Assembly (NCBI RefSeq): GCF_040581415.1
Contig: NZ_CP114014.1
Coordinates: 1,860,001-1,924,000, forward strand
Direction: 5' to 3'
From: Paraconexibacter sp040581415
GTDB lineage: Bacteria > Actinomycetota > Thermoleophilia > Solirubrobacterales > Solirubrobacteraceae
DNA: 64,000 nucleotides
The notes under the pieces are model-generated. The model was not told the origin of the DNA. It was given only the letters and a program-made list of their open reading frames with translations, and searched no databases. Numbering within the stretch: position 1 is the first letter of the stretch; the number at the start of each line of letters is the position of its first letter. Position numbers and translations under genes: made by a program. Positions 16,790 to 24,880 of this stretch are shown piece by piece.

Positions 16790-19389
16790 TGACCGCCACG
16801 AAGATCCGCCGACCTCTTGCCGGCCTCCTGACGGCGACCGCTGCCGCCATCTGCGCGATCGGTCACGTCCAGGCTGCGTCAGCTGCGACGGTCACCCGGA
16901 CGTCGACGCTCCCCATCGCCTCGAAGGCCGGTCCACAGCGGCTGGACTTCAGCCCCGACGGACGCCTGGTCGCCTCCGTCAACCAGGCCGACAGCACGGT
17001 GACGGTACTTGGCGTCAGTACCGGTGGAGCGCTCTCGAAGGTGAGCGGCGGCACGCGCGCGGCCGGGACGGACGCCCTTCCCAGCGGCATCGACTTCAGC
17101 CCCAGCGGCGGCCTGCTGGCAGTCGCACTGCAGCGTGAGGCCAAGGTGCTCACCTACCGGGTCGCCGCCAACGGCACGCTCAGCAGTCCCGTCGCCACGC
17201 CCTCAGGCTCGTTCGGGCCGGCCGTGGTGGCCTTCAGCCCCGGTGGCGGCCTGCTCGCGGTGGGGACGAACGCCCGCTATGTGCGGATGTTCCGGGTGGC
17301 GTCGGACGGCAAGCTCACGGCCATCACCGGCGGGACGACGACGCGCCTGGACGACCAGATCAGCCACTTTCCGGAGGCGTTGACCTTCACCCCGGACGGC
17401 CGGTTCCTGCAGGTCATCGTCGACAATTGCTTCTGCGTCCGCACGTTCGCGGTCGGCTCCGGCGGCGCGCTCACGCCCGCGGTCAGCCCGAAGCTGACCG
17501 CCGGCGCGATGGCCTACAACCCAGCCGGGACGCTCATCGCGGTGGCCGACACCTTCCGCTCGCGGTTCACGATCTTCGCCGCCGGTGCCGCGGGGGCCTT
17601 CGGCGCGCCGCTCGGGACCGGGACGTCGCTCGGCGCGGGGCAGACGGCGTTCAGCCCGGGCGGCCGATACGTGGCCTCGACCTCGGTTTCGGGACGGCTC
17701 ATCGTCCGTGACGTGGCCCGCGACGGCACAGTGACGTCGGGAGCAGTGATCCAGCCGCAGCTCGGGCGCACACGCGGCGCCGGGCTCGCGTTCAGCCCGG
17801 ACGGGCAGACGCTCGCGGTGGGCAACTTCAAGCCGCTACCGGACGATCAGGCCCAGGCCAGCGCGATCGTCACGTTCCGCGTCGGTCCGCGCGACACCGT
17901 CGTCCCGCCCGGTGAGGTCGGCATCCGCTACGGCGTCGCGGAGTTCCGCGCCGGGCAGGTGGCGACCGGGGTCGCCTGCACCACCGCCGCCAAGTGCACG
18001 TGGAGCATGAACCTCCCGCCGGGGCTCTCGCTGGCGGACACGCCGGCCGGCGGCGCCACCATCAGGATCATCGGCACGCCGAGGCAGGCCGGCACCTACA
18101 AGGTCACCGGCCGGCTCCTCCAGGGCACCACCGTCCGCAAGACCTTCAGCTTCACGATCGTGATCGTCGGGTCGGCGGCCGGAGGGACGGGCGGCAAGGG
18201 CGGGGCCGGCGGCCTCGTGATCGGCTCTGGCGGCTCCGGAGGCGGCGGGGGGGTCGGGACGGGCGAAGGCGGCAGCGGCGGGTCGTCCGGGACCGGGGTC
18301 CCGGTGCCGCCCGACCCGCCCCCTGCACCCACGGTCACCCTCACCACCCCTGCGAACGGCGCACGGTACGCCCTCGGCGCGGACGTGCGCGCCGCGTTCG
18401 CCTGCGCGGTGCCCGGCGGCGGCGGGCTGCTGAAGCCCGGAGCCGAGGGCTGCGCGGGAACCGTCCCCGCCGGCGCGGCGATCGACACGGCGACCGCAGG
18501 CACGAAGACGTTCACGGTGACCGCGTCCACCACTCTTGCTACAGCCGCCACCGTCACGCACAGCTACGTCGTGGTCCCTCCGCCGACCGTGACGATTACC
18601 ACCCCACTGGTCGGCGCTCGCTACACCCGCGGCGAAGTCGTCACCGCTGACTACGACTGCTTCGCAGCGGCCTCCGGCCGGCTGGCGACCAACGGCGGCT
18701 GCGTCGGGACGGTGGCCGACGGAGCCCGCGTGGACACGAGCACCGTCGGCAGCCACACGCTGCGCGTCACGGCGACCGACGACCTCGGGCAGACGACGAC
18801 GCTCAACCGGACCTACACCGTGGTCGGCGCGCCATCGGCCACGCTCACCACCCCGCCGAGCGGCGCGATCTACCCGCTCGGGGCAACGGTCACCGCCGAC
18901 TACGACTGCTTCGCCGGAACCGCCGGCACGCTCATCAGCTGCACCGGGACGGTCCCCGACGGAGCGGCGGTAAACACCGCGACCCCCGGCACCCGGTCGT
19001 TCACGGTCACGGCCACAGATGACCTCGGACAGACCGCCAGAGTGACCCGCAGCTACACGGTCGTCGGCCCGCCGACGGTGAGCATCGCTCAGCCGGACGT
19101 GGATGACAGTCCTTACAGCCAGACATTCGGCACCGACCCTCCGACTCCGGTCCAGTTCAGCTGCACTACGGGCGTGGTGCAGGTCACCTGCGCGGCGTCT
19201 GCGACGAAGACCCGGCTCGACGAGATAACCGGCATCCCCATGACAGGGTTCCCCCCGCAGACCGTGATGCTCGGAGACGATCTCGCCGCCGATGAGGGCA
19301 GGTTCCTCCTCACCGTGACCGCGGTGGACTCGTTCGGGCAGGCAGCGACCCCGGTCAGCGTCGACTACACGGTGGTCGGAACCGCGTAG
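16786..19389 (+). CDS. Secreted beta-propeller protein with Ig-like repeats
   Basis: An 867 aa exported protein. The signal peptide (about 1-34, ending AASAA) is followed by a YncE/lactonase-like beta-propeller (about 45-385), with repeated FSPDGRLVASVN and FSPGGGLLAVG blade motifs. An Ig-like He_PIG-type domain (about 390-470) is followed by a Gly-rich linker (about 470-505), then four tandem modules of 80-85 residues starting near 515, 600, 683 and 763. Modules 2 and 3 share TADYDCFA and TATDDLGQT, and each module carries a Cys pair likely to form a disulfide. It probably acts at the cell surface in adhesion or polymer binding. No sortase motif or membrane anchor is seen. Second gene of the islet unit. 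Confidence 0.85.
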   Translation: MMTATKIRRPLAGLLTATAAAICAIGHVQAASAATVTRTSTLPIASKAGPQRLDFSPDGRLVASVNQADSTVTVLGVSTGGALSKVSGGTRAAGTDALPSGIDFSPSGGLLAVALQREAKVLTYRVAANGTLSSPVATPSGSFGPAVVAFSPGGGLLAVGTNARYVRMFRVASDGKLTAITGGTTTRLDDQISHFPEALTFTPDGRFLQVIVDNCFCVRTFAVGSGGALTPAVSPKLTAGAMAYNPAGTLIAVADTFRSRFTIFAAGAAGAFGAPLGTGTSLGAGQTAFSPGGRYVASTSVSGRLIVRDVARDGTVTSGAVIQPQLGRTRGAGLAFSPDGQTLAVGNFKPLPDDQAQASAIVTFRVGPRDTVVPPGEVGIRYGVAEFRAGQVATGVACTTAAKCTWSMNLPPGLSLADTPAGGATIRIIGTPRQAGTYKVTGRLLQGTTVRKTFSFTIVIVGSAAGGTGGKGGAGGLVIGSGGSGGGGGVGTGEGGSGGSSGTGVPVPPDPPPAPTVTLTTPANGARYALGADVRAAFACAVPGGGGLLKPGAEGCAGTVPAGAAIDTATAGTKTFTVTASTTLATAATVTHSYVVVPPPTVTITTPLVGARYTRGEVVTADYDCFAAASGRLATNGGCVGTVADGARVDTSTVGSHTLRVTATDDLGQTTTLNRTYTVVGAPSATLTTPPSGAIYPLGATVTADYDCFAGTAGTLISCTGTVPDGAAVNTATPGTRSFTVTATDDLGQTARVTRSYTVVGPPTVSIAQPDVDDSPYSQTFGTDPPTPVQFSCTTGVVQVTCAASATKTRLDEITGIPMTGFPPQTVMLGDDLAADEGRFLLTVTAVDSFGQAATPVSVDYTVVGTA

Positions 19390-19540
19390 GTCCGCCCAGA
19401 CCGGGCACCGCATCGCAGCCGCCAACACCGGCCGGCGGCAGTCGCGGCGTGGCCCAGGACCACGATGCGGACGGTCGCCCTGCGCCGCTGCGACACGGCT
19501 TCTGCGGTCTCTCGTCGGTTCTTCGCAGCGTGTCTCGCAG

Positions 19541-19623
19541 TACCCGGAGTGGGATTCGAACCCACAAGCCCGTAAAGGCAGCGGCTTTTGAGGCCGCCGT
19601 GTATACCGTTCCACCATCCGGGC
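19541..19623 (-). tRNA. tRNA-Leu (anticodon CAA)
   Basis: Reads on the minus strand from 19623. The acceptor GCCCGGA pairs with TCCGGGT, the anticodon stem GCGGC/GCCGC encloses loop CTCAAAA (anticodon CAA, codon UUG), a long variable arm marks class II, and T-arm GTGGG-TTCGAAT-CCCAC is perfect. The discriminator is A; CCA is not encoded. Its 3' part is repeated at 16463-16509. Confidence 0.95.
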
Positions 19624-19689
19624 GCGACCGCTGCGGCGCGGTGCGACCGCGAAGTCTGACGGGATCGCGGCCTGCGTGCGACCTCGTCG

Positions 19690-20445
19690 TCAGCGGCCGT
19701 CCGCGAGCAGCTCGTCGAGCGTCCGGCCGCTCTTGACCGACTCGGGCCGCTCGGCGGCGATGTCCGACCCCGGTCGCGCCGCGTCGTCCCGGCGCTTGAT
19801 CAGCAGCCACTGCGGCTTGGCGGCGGGCCGTGCTGTGCGCTGCAGCGCGAACCCGCCCTGCAGCTTCTCGCCGTGGAGGACGAAGACGGCGTGGCCGCGC
19901 TGCAGCGCCTCCGGCCACGGGACGCGGCCGCCCTGCTCGTAGACGCCGCGGTCCCAGACGATGACGGCGCCGTCGCCCAGCGGGCCCTCGACGTCGTTGT
20001 GCGCCAGTCCGTGGTCTTCGACCTCGATCGCCATCCGCTTGGTCGCCGGGTCCAGCGACGGTCCCTTCGGCACCGCCCACGAGCGCATCACCCCGTCCAC
20101 TTCCAGGCGCAGGTCGAAGTGCCGCGCGGTCGCGGCGTGCTCCTGGACCACGAAGACCCCCGCGGGGACACCCCGGATCGCGAACTGCTCGTGGCCCTCG
20201 ACCTTGTGGGGTGCGGCGTCCACCGCCCGGACCCGGGCTGCCGCGGGGCCGTCGTCCAGGAACGCGACGAGCGAGTCGACCGCGTCCGGCAGGCCCTCGG
20301 CGTGGACCTCGACCGTGCCGTCGTCCGCGTTGCGGACCCAGCCGAGGACGCCGAGCGCGAGGGCGCGCTCGACCGTCGCCTGCCGGAAGCCGACGCCGGT
20401 GACGACGCCGCTGACCGTCGCCCGCACGCCACGGACGTCGCTCAT
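19690..20445 (-). CDS. Acylphosphatase fused to LigD-type 3'-phosphoesterase domain
   Basis: A 251 aa two-domain protein. Residues 5-80 are acylphosphatase-like, with the phosphate loop GVVTGVGFR (catalytic Arg21) and WVRNADDGTVEV (catalytic Asn39). Residues 95-235 match the phosphoesterase domain of bacterial DNA ligase D, which trims 3'-phosphates or ribonucleotides at break ends: EHAATARHFDLRLE gives His103, His109, Asp111 and Arg113, and KRMAIEVEDH gives Arg137 and His145. All the residues I know for each active site are present. Neither a ligase nor a primase domain is attached, and no ku gene is in the window. It lies 37 bp downstream of a small membrane protein gene and is probably co-transcribed with it. 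Confidence 0.85.
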   Translation of the reverse strand: MSDVRGVRATVSGVVTGVGFRQATVERALALGVLGWVRNADDGTVEVHAEGLPDAVDSLVAFLDDGPAAARVRAVDAAPHKVEGHEQFAIRGVPAGVFVVQEHAATARHFDLRLEVDGVMRSWAVPKGPSLDPATKRMAIEVEDHGLAHNDVEGPLGDGAVIVWDRGVYEQGGRVPWPEALQRGHAVFVLHGEKLQGGFALQRTARPAAKPQWLLIKRRDDAARPGSDIAAERPESVKSGRTLDELLADGR

Positions 20446-20482
20446 GCGCCGGCGGGACGTCGCAGCGGGCGCTCGATCCTGC

Positions 20483-20962
20483 TCAGGAGGGCATGACGCG
20501 GGTCGTGCCGTCCGCGAGGCGCTCGACCTCGATGTTCCAGGCCTGCTGGAACCCGCGCATGGCGAACGCGATGAGGAGGACCTGCACCGGGATGATGACC
20601 GCGGTCAGCAGCCCGAGCATGTCCGCGCCCATCGCCGGGTCGGTGTAGCCCGTCGCGTCCCGGTCGAACCAGCCGGGGGCGGACACCGCGGCGAAGATGC
20701 CGAGGATCATCGCGAGCGCAGCCGAGACGGGAAGGACGCCCCGGTTCCACTGCGCGACGTAGAAGGCCATCGCGAGGTAGATGGCCGCGAACGCGAGGCT
20801 GACGAACTGGGCGCCCGCGGTCGCGTCCCAGCCGCCGACGGTGACGATCACCACGAGCGCCGCGGAGGCGAGGAGCAGCAGGATGACGACGGCCTTCGTC
20901 GACTTGCTGCTCGCCTTATCGCGGTTGGGGTGTTCGATGACGACGTCTCGCTCGGCAGCCAT
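20483..20962 (-). CDS. Small four-span membrane protein, unknown function
   Basis: A 159 aa protein, not recognised. A charged N-terminus of about 22 residues precedes four hydrophobic spans (about 23-43, 53-70, 76-95 and 113-136) and a short cytoplasmic-type tail (VERLADGTTRVMPS). TAAGGT lies 9 nt before the ATG. It probably forms an operon with the acylphosphatase-phosphoesterase gene 37 bp downstream; that link gives no clear function. Confidence 0.7.
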   Translation of the reverse strand: MAAERDVVIEHPNRDKASSKSTKAVVILLLLASAALVVIVTVGGWDATAGAQFVSLAFAAIYLAMAFYVAQWNRGVLPVSAALAMILGIFAAVSAPGWFDRDATGYTDPAMGADMLGLLTAVIIPVQVLLIAFAMRGFQQAWNIEVERLADGTTRVMPS

Positions 20963-20971
20963 GGCTCCGCG

Positions 20972-20977
20972 ACCTTA
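20972..20977 (-). promoter_or_regulatory. -10 hexamer TAAGGT, leaderless-type
   Basis: TAAGGT on the minus strand, 9 nt before ATG 20962. Confidence 0.35.
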
Positions 20978-21024
20978 CCTTCAGCAGCAGCGGCGTGCAG
21001 CACATATCCTGTGCGTCGGTTCCG

Positions 21025-21108
21025 GCGGGCGTGGCGGAATTGGTAGACGCGCGAGGTTTAGGTCCTCGTGAGCTTTTGCTCGTGGGGGTTCAAGTCCCTC
21101 CGCCCGCA
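21025..21108 (+). tRNA. tRNA-Leu (anticodon UAG)
   Basis: Acceptor GCGGGCG pairs with CGCCCGC. The anticodon loop reads TTTAGGT (anticodon TAG, codon CUA), a class II variable arm is present (GAGCTTTTGCTC), and the T-arm is GGGGTTCAAGTCCCTC. The discriminator is A; CCA is not encoded. Confidence 0.95.
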
Positions 21109-21141
21109 CCTCGGCAGTTTCGTCATGCAACGCGACGCCAC

Positions 21142-21147
21142 TAGGGT
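21142..21147 (+). promoter_or_regulatory. -10 hexamer TAGGGT, leaderless-type
   Basis: TAGGGT, 7 nt, then ATG 21155. It fixes the start of the GST-like gene downstream of the in-frame alternatives at the tRNA 3' end. Confidence 0.5.
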
Positions 21148-21154
21148 CGTGCCC

Positions 21155-21745
21155 ATGCGCCTCTACCACCGCCCCGGCTCCCGCTCGACCCGGGTGCTCT
21201 GGACGCTCGAGGAGATCGGAGCGCCGTACGAGCTCACGATCATCAGCCGCGAGGACAAGGCGTCGGAGGCCCACCGGCGTCGCCATCCGCTCGGCCGCGT
21301 GCCGGTGCTCGAACTGGACGACGGGCAGCACGTGTTCGAGTCCGCGGCGATCTGCCTGCACCTCGGCGACCTGTATCCGGAGTCCGGCCTCGTCCCGCCG
21401 GTCGGCACCGCCGAGCGTGCGCTGACGTATCAGTGGTCGCTCTTCGCGATGGCCGAGGTGGAGGGGAGCCTGCTGACGCTGCGGCGGGCCCGGCGCACCG
21501 GGGACGACGACAGCGAGCCAACGGCGAAGTTCGGGCAGATCGCGGGCGTCCTGCGTGAGGCGCTCGGCGACGGCCGGCCGTGGCTCGTGGGGGACGCCTT
21601 CACGGTCGCCGACGTCCTGTGCGGGAGCCTGATCGGCACGGCCTTCCGCCGCGACCTGCTGGACGAGGACGGACCACTGCGCGACTACGCCGAGCGCGCG
21701 CAGGTCCGGCCCGCGAACGTCCGCGCCGAGGCGATCAGGGAGTAG
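21155..21745 (+). CDS. Glutathione S-transferase family protein
   Basis: A 196 aa GST-fold protein. The thioredoxin-like N-domain (1-80) has YHRPGSRSTRVLWTLEEIGAPYEL and the cis-Pro motif GRVPVLEL followed by the ESAAICLHL helix typical of GSTs. The all-helical C-domain ends in PWLVGDAFTVADVL. Actinobacteria generally lack glutathione, so the thiol may be mycothiol or the protein may serve another role. The 3' end overlaps the convergent cyclase gene by 11 nt. Confidence 0.87.
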   Translation: MRLYHRPGSRSTRVLWTLEEIGAPYELTIISREDKASEAHRRRHPLGRVPVLELDDGQHVFESAAICLHLGDLYPESGLVPPVGTAERALTYQWSLFAMAEVEGSLLTLRRARRTGDDDSEPTAKFGQIAGVLREALGDGRPWLVGDAFTVADVLCGSLIGTAFRRDLLDEDGPLRDYAERAQVRPANVRAEAIRE

Positions 21746-22772
21746 CGGGCGGGGCGGCCGGCCGGCGCACGGTCGCCACCCGGGTCGCGCCGAGGGCGGG
21801 GTGCGCGAGCTCGACGGTGCGGTAGCGCCCGCGCGACGCCGCCGGCAGCCGCGCCGCCGCTTCTGCGGTGGCGAGCAGCATGCCCGGCTGGGCGGACTTC
21901 GTCGCGATGTGCGCGACGTTGATCGGCAGCCCGAAGAGGTCACCGGCGCGCTGGACGACGGGGCCCCACGCCAGGCCGCCGCGAGCGCGCAGCGGCAGCT
22001 CGCGCTCGAGCCGATCGATGACGTCCAGAGCGGTCTCGGCCAGCTCGCCGACGTCCCGGCCGGTGATGAAGAGCCCGTCGCCGACGTACTTCAGGACGTG
22101 CGTGTGCCGGTGGGCCGTCGCCGCCTGACCTGCCTCGAAGAGCGCGTCGACCAGGCGCTCGAGCTCGGCCGGGGTGTTCACCTTCAGGTACTCGGTCGAC
22201 CCCACGAGGTCGACCATCGCGATCGCCATCGTGTCCGGGTCGGTGTCGGGCTCGTCCATCCCCGCCAGCTCGTCCGCCACCGCGTCGAGCAACAGCACGC
22301 GGTGGACGACGTCGAAGCCCCGCGAGGAGATCGGCAGCAGCCGCTTGATGGTGTCGGCCAGGACGCGCGGCCGGTCCTCCACCGGGGTCCGCTCCATCAC
22401 GGCGCGGGCGACGCCGGCCTCCGCGGCGGCGATGCGACCGATGGCCCGGACGTAGGCCTGGAACACCGTCGGGAACGACGCGCGGTCGATGTCGGCCATC
22501 CCCGGTGCGGTCAGGAACTCCTTGATGTCCGGCGACAGCTGCTGCAGGTCCGAGGCCTCGACCGCGATCAGCTCGAACAGCGCGATGACACCGGGGGCGA
22601 GCTCGTAGTCGCCGGCCTCGCCTGCGCGGCGGCGGCTGCGACGCGTGCGGAAGAAGCGCGTCGCGGTCAGCCGGGTGTCGGCGGCCGCGTCGGGCGCGGT
22701 CGGGCCGAGCTCGGCCCAGAGCACGTCGAGGAGCGCTGACCGCTCGGGCGGCTGGGCGGGGTCGTCCGGCAT
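21735..22772 (-). CDS. Class III adenylate/guanylate cyclase-like protein
   Basis: A 345 aa protein with an N-terminal helical domain (about 40-165) and a C-terminal class III cyclase catalytic domain (about 175-330). Metal-binding Asp is visible in MVDLVGSTEYL, and the second Asp in LKYVGDGLFI. The later GPVVQRAGDLFGLPINVAH matches the usual core. It may make cAMP in response to a signal sensed by the N-domain, which resembles the regulatory segment of Rv1264-type cyclases (weak, by eye). The start is the ATG at 22772, with a near-consensus TAGTGG 8 nt upstream; a GTG four codons earlier is possible. Confidence 0.8.
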   Translation of the reverse strand: MPDDPAQPPERSALLDVLWAELGPTAPDAAADTRLTATRFFRTRRSRRRAGEAGDYELAPGVIALFELIAVEASDLQQLSPDIKEFLTAPGMADIDRASFPTVFQAYVRAIGRIAAAEAGVARAVMERTPVEDRPRVLADTIKRLLPISSRGFDVVHRVLLLDAVADELAGMDEPDTDPDTMAIAMVDLVGSTEYLKVNTPAELERLVDALFEAGQAATAHRHTHVLKYVGDGLFITGRDVGELAETALDVIDRLERELPLRARGGLAWGPVVQRAGDLFGLPINVAHIATKSAQPGMLLATAEAAARLPAASRGRYRTVELAHPALGATRVATVRRPAAPPATP

Positions 22773-22840
22773 GTCTGGAGCCACTAGATCAAGTGGGGCC
22801 GCGCAGCGCCATGTGGCGGGGTCACAGTCGTCCGACGAGG

Positions 22841-22912
22841 CGGGGGAACTGGGATTCGAACCCAGATTCACGGTTTTGGAGACCGCGCGAATAACCGTTA
22901 ACTCATTCCCCC
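22841..22912 (-). tRNA. tRNA-Trp (anticodon CCA)
   Basis: Reads on the minus strand from 22912. The acceptor GGGGGAA pairs with TTCCCCC, the anticodon loop is CTCCAAA (anticodon CCA), and T-arm CTGGG-TTCGAAT-CCCAG is perfect. The discriminator is G, as expected for tRNA-Trp. CCA is not encoded. Confidence 0.93.
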
Positions 22913-22970
22913 AGAAGGAGCCAGAGCATACCCATTCGTTGGCTGCGCCGTCCGGCCGCGATGCAAACAT

Positions 22971-23573
22971 GTGTTCGTGTCTCCGAGGCTCGCTGACTCT
23001 CAGGCGTACGCTCACCTCTTCGGGCTCTACCTCGGCGACGGCCACCTCAACACCGCGGCCCGCGGACCTCAACTGGCGTTTCACTTCGATGCGATCTACC
23101 CGCAGCTGATCGCTGAGGCTGACGCATCGATCAAGGCGGTCGCCGGCCGATCCCCGCAGTACTACACGCGAGAAGGCTGGCGGGTCACGATCCTGAAACT
23201 CGCTTGGAAGGGCTGGCCTGCGCTCTTCCCCCAGCACGGCCCCGGCCGCAAGCACGAGCGGCCGATCGTCCTGGAGCCGTGGCAGCAGCGCATCGTCGAC
23301 CGCCACCCCGAGGCGTTCCTCCTCGGTCTCGTCCAGTCCGACGGCTGCCGCACCATCAACCGCTTCACCACCGCCCTGCCGTCCGGCCGTGTCGCGGAGT
23401 ACGCGTACCCGCGCTACTTCTTCTCCAACGAGTCGGCCGACATCCGTGGGCTCTTCTGCCAGACGTGCGAGCGGCTCGGCGTGCGCTGGACCCAGAGCAA
23501 CCGGCGCAACATCTCCGTCGCCCACCGCGACTCGGTCGCGATCCTCGATGCGTTCATCGGGCCGAAGCGGTGA
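22971..23573 (+). CDS. Free-standing LAGLIDADG homing-endonuclease-like protein
   Basis: A 200 aa protein with two LAGLIDADG motifs: LFGLYLGDG (16-24, catalytic Asp23) and LLGLVQSDG (117-125, Asp124). Their spacing of about 100 residues is that of single-chain enzymes. The C-terminus contains FCQTCERLGVRWTQ, a common LAGLIDADG-family tail. It is not inside an intron or intein; it starts 58 bp from the 5' end of tRNA-Trp on the other strand. Actinobacteria carry many such stand-alone proteins, and some are thought to act as regulators rather than nucleases. Both Asp residues are intact. A GTG two codons downstream (22977) is an alternative start, and no clear promoter is seen. Confidence 0.82.
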   Translation: MFVSPRLADSQAYAHLFGLYLGDGHLNTAARGPQLAFHFDAIYPQLIAEADASIKAVAGRSPQYYTREGWRVTILKLAWKGWPALFPQHGPGRKHERPIVLEPWQQRIVDRHPEAFLLGLVQSDGCRTINRFTTALPSGRVAEYAYPRYFFSNESADIRGLFCQTCERLGVRWTQSNRRNISVAHRDSVAILDAFIGPKR

Positions 23574-23593
23574 GCACTCGCAGCGCGCTCGGT

Positions 23594-23599
23594 TAGTGT
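23594..23599 (+). promoter_or_regulatory. -10 hexamer TAGTGT, leaderless-type
   Basis: TAGTGT, 6 nt, then ATG 23606 of the PucR-type regulator. Confidence 0.5.
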
Positions 23600-23605
23600 C
23601 GCGAC

Positions 23606-24862
23606 ATGGCGATCACGATCCCGACGACCTCCGAGACCGCCGCGGAGATCGTGCGCGACGTGTGCGGTGGCGCGCTCGCCGACATCGACACGCTCGCCGG
23701 GACGATCACGCGCCGGGTCAACAAGGAGCTGCCGGAGCTCGGTGGCGACGCGGAGACCGTCGCCGTCACCTTCACGAGCACCCATCAGAACCTCGAGGTG
23801 CTGCTCGCGCGCCTGCGGGAGGGCCGGGCGACGGACGACGTCCAGCCGCCGGCCGCAGCCGCCGCCTACACGCGCGAGTACGCGCGCCGCGGGGTGGGCC
23901 TGCCGCTCCTGCTGCGCAAGTACCGCATCGGGCAGGAGGAGTTCCAGCGCGAGATCACCGACCGGCTGCTCGTCAGCACCGCGTCCGCCGAGCTGCGGCT
24001 CGAGGCCCTGGTCGAGATCCAGCGCCACACCCACGTCTACATCGACCGCATCAGCGACGCGATCGCGCGCATCTACGCGGAGGAGCGGGCACGCTGGGTG
24101 CGCAGCTCCGAGGCGATGCGGTCGGACATCGTGCACGCCCTGCTCGCGGGCGAGCCGGTCGACATCGCGGACGCCGAGTCGCGCCTCGGCCATGCCCTCG
24201 ACCGCCCGCAGCTGGCGTTCGTGGTCTGGAGCGACGCGGGGGAGTCGGCCGCCCTCCGCGCCGCGCTCGAGCATGCGGCCCACGAGCTGACGCAGCGGGC
24301 GGCCACCACCGACGTCCTGGCGATCCCGCTCGGCCGGCGCCTGCTCGCCGGCTGGATCGGCGGCGAGGCGGCCGGCGTGGCGCCGGCGATCCTCCAGTCG
24401 CGCGCGCTGCAGGTGGCGGCGGGGTCAGGCGTGCGTGCCGCCATCGGCACCGCCGGCCACGGCCCGGGTGGCTTCCGCTCGAGCCACGCCGAAGCGCTGC
24501 ACGCCCGGCGGGTCGCGACGCTGATGGAGCGCCGCCCCGGGACCGTCACCTCCTACGAGGGCGTGGCGCTCGCGGCGCTCATGACGCAGGACCTCGACCA
24601 CGCGCGGGCGTTCGTCGCGCGCGAGCTGGGCGGGCTGGCAGGGACGGACGACACCACCGTCCGCCTCGCCGCCACGCTGCGGGTCTTCCTCGAGGAGGGC
24701 AAGAGCCCGGTCCGCACCGCGCGCCGCCTCGGCATCCACCAGAACACCGTGGTCTACCGCGTCAAGCAGGCGGCCGAGCTGCTGGGGCGCGACCCGGACG
24801 TCCGCTCCGTCGAGACGCAGGTCGCGCTGGCGCTCACGCGCGTGGTCGGCGCGCCGGTCTGA
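23606..24862 (+). CDS. PucR/CdaR-type transcriptional regulator
   Basis: A 418 aa regulator. The N-terminal half is helical with no known ligand motif (about 1-160), and the middle is a GGDEF-like PucR domain (about 165-290). The C-terminal HTH_30 domain is clear: VRTARRLGIHQNTVVYRVKQ (about 363-382), followed by a conserved helix rich in Ala/Leu. PucR family members usually control nearby catabolic operons, but no catabolic operon adjoins it on this strand. The next gene is a convergent PPIase. Confidence 0.87.
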   Translation: MAITIPTTSETAAEIVRDVCGGALADIDTLAGTITRRVNKELPELGGDAETVAVTFTSTHQNLEVLLARLREGRATDDVQPPAAAAAYTREYARRGVGLPLLLRKYRIGQEEFQREITDRLLVSTASAELRLEALVEIQRHTHVYIDRISDAIARIYAEERARWVRSSEAMRSDIVHALLAGEPVDIADAESRLGHALDRPQLAFVVWSDAGESAALRAALEHAAHELTQRAATTDVLAIPLGRRLLAGWIGGEAAGVAPAILQSRALQVAAGSGVRAAIGTAGHGPGGFRSSHAEALHARRVATLMERRPGTVTSYEGVALAALMTQDLDHARAFVARELGGLAGTDDTTVRLAATLRVFLEEGKSPVRTARRLGIHQNTVVYRVKQAAELLGRDPDVRSVETQVALALTRVVGAPV

Positions 24863-24880
24863 ACCTGCCGCAGGGTGCGG

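Larger units (their letters stand above)
16463..19582. mobile_element. Relic islet integrated at tRNA-Leu(CAA)
   Basis: A 3.1 kb segment bounded on the right by the intact tRNA-Leu and on the left by its displaced 3' fragment. It holds a two-gene unit encoding secreted proteins and no integrase, so it is either a relic or was carried by factors supplied elsewhere. The first 100 bp inside the left end is visibly more AT-rich than the neighbourhood. The divergence of the repeats suggests an old event. Confidence 0.5.
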
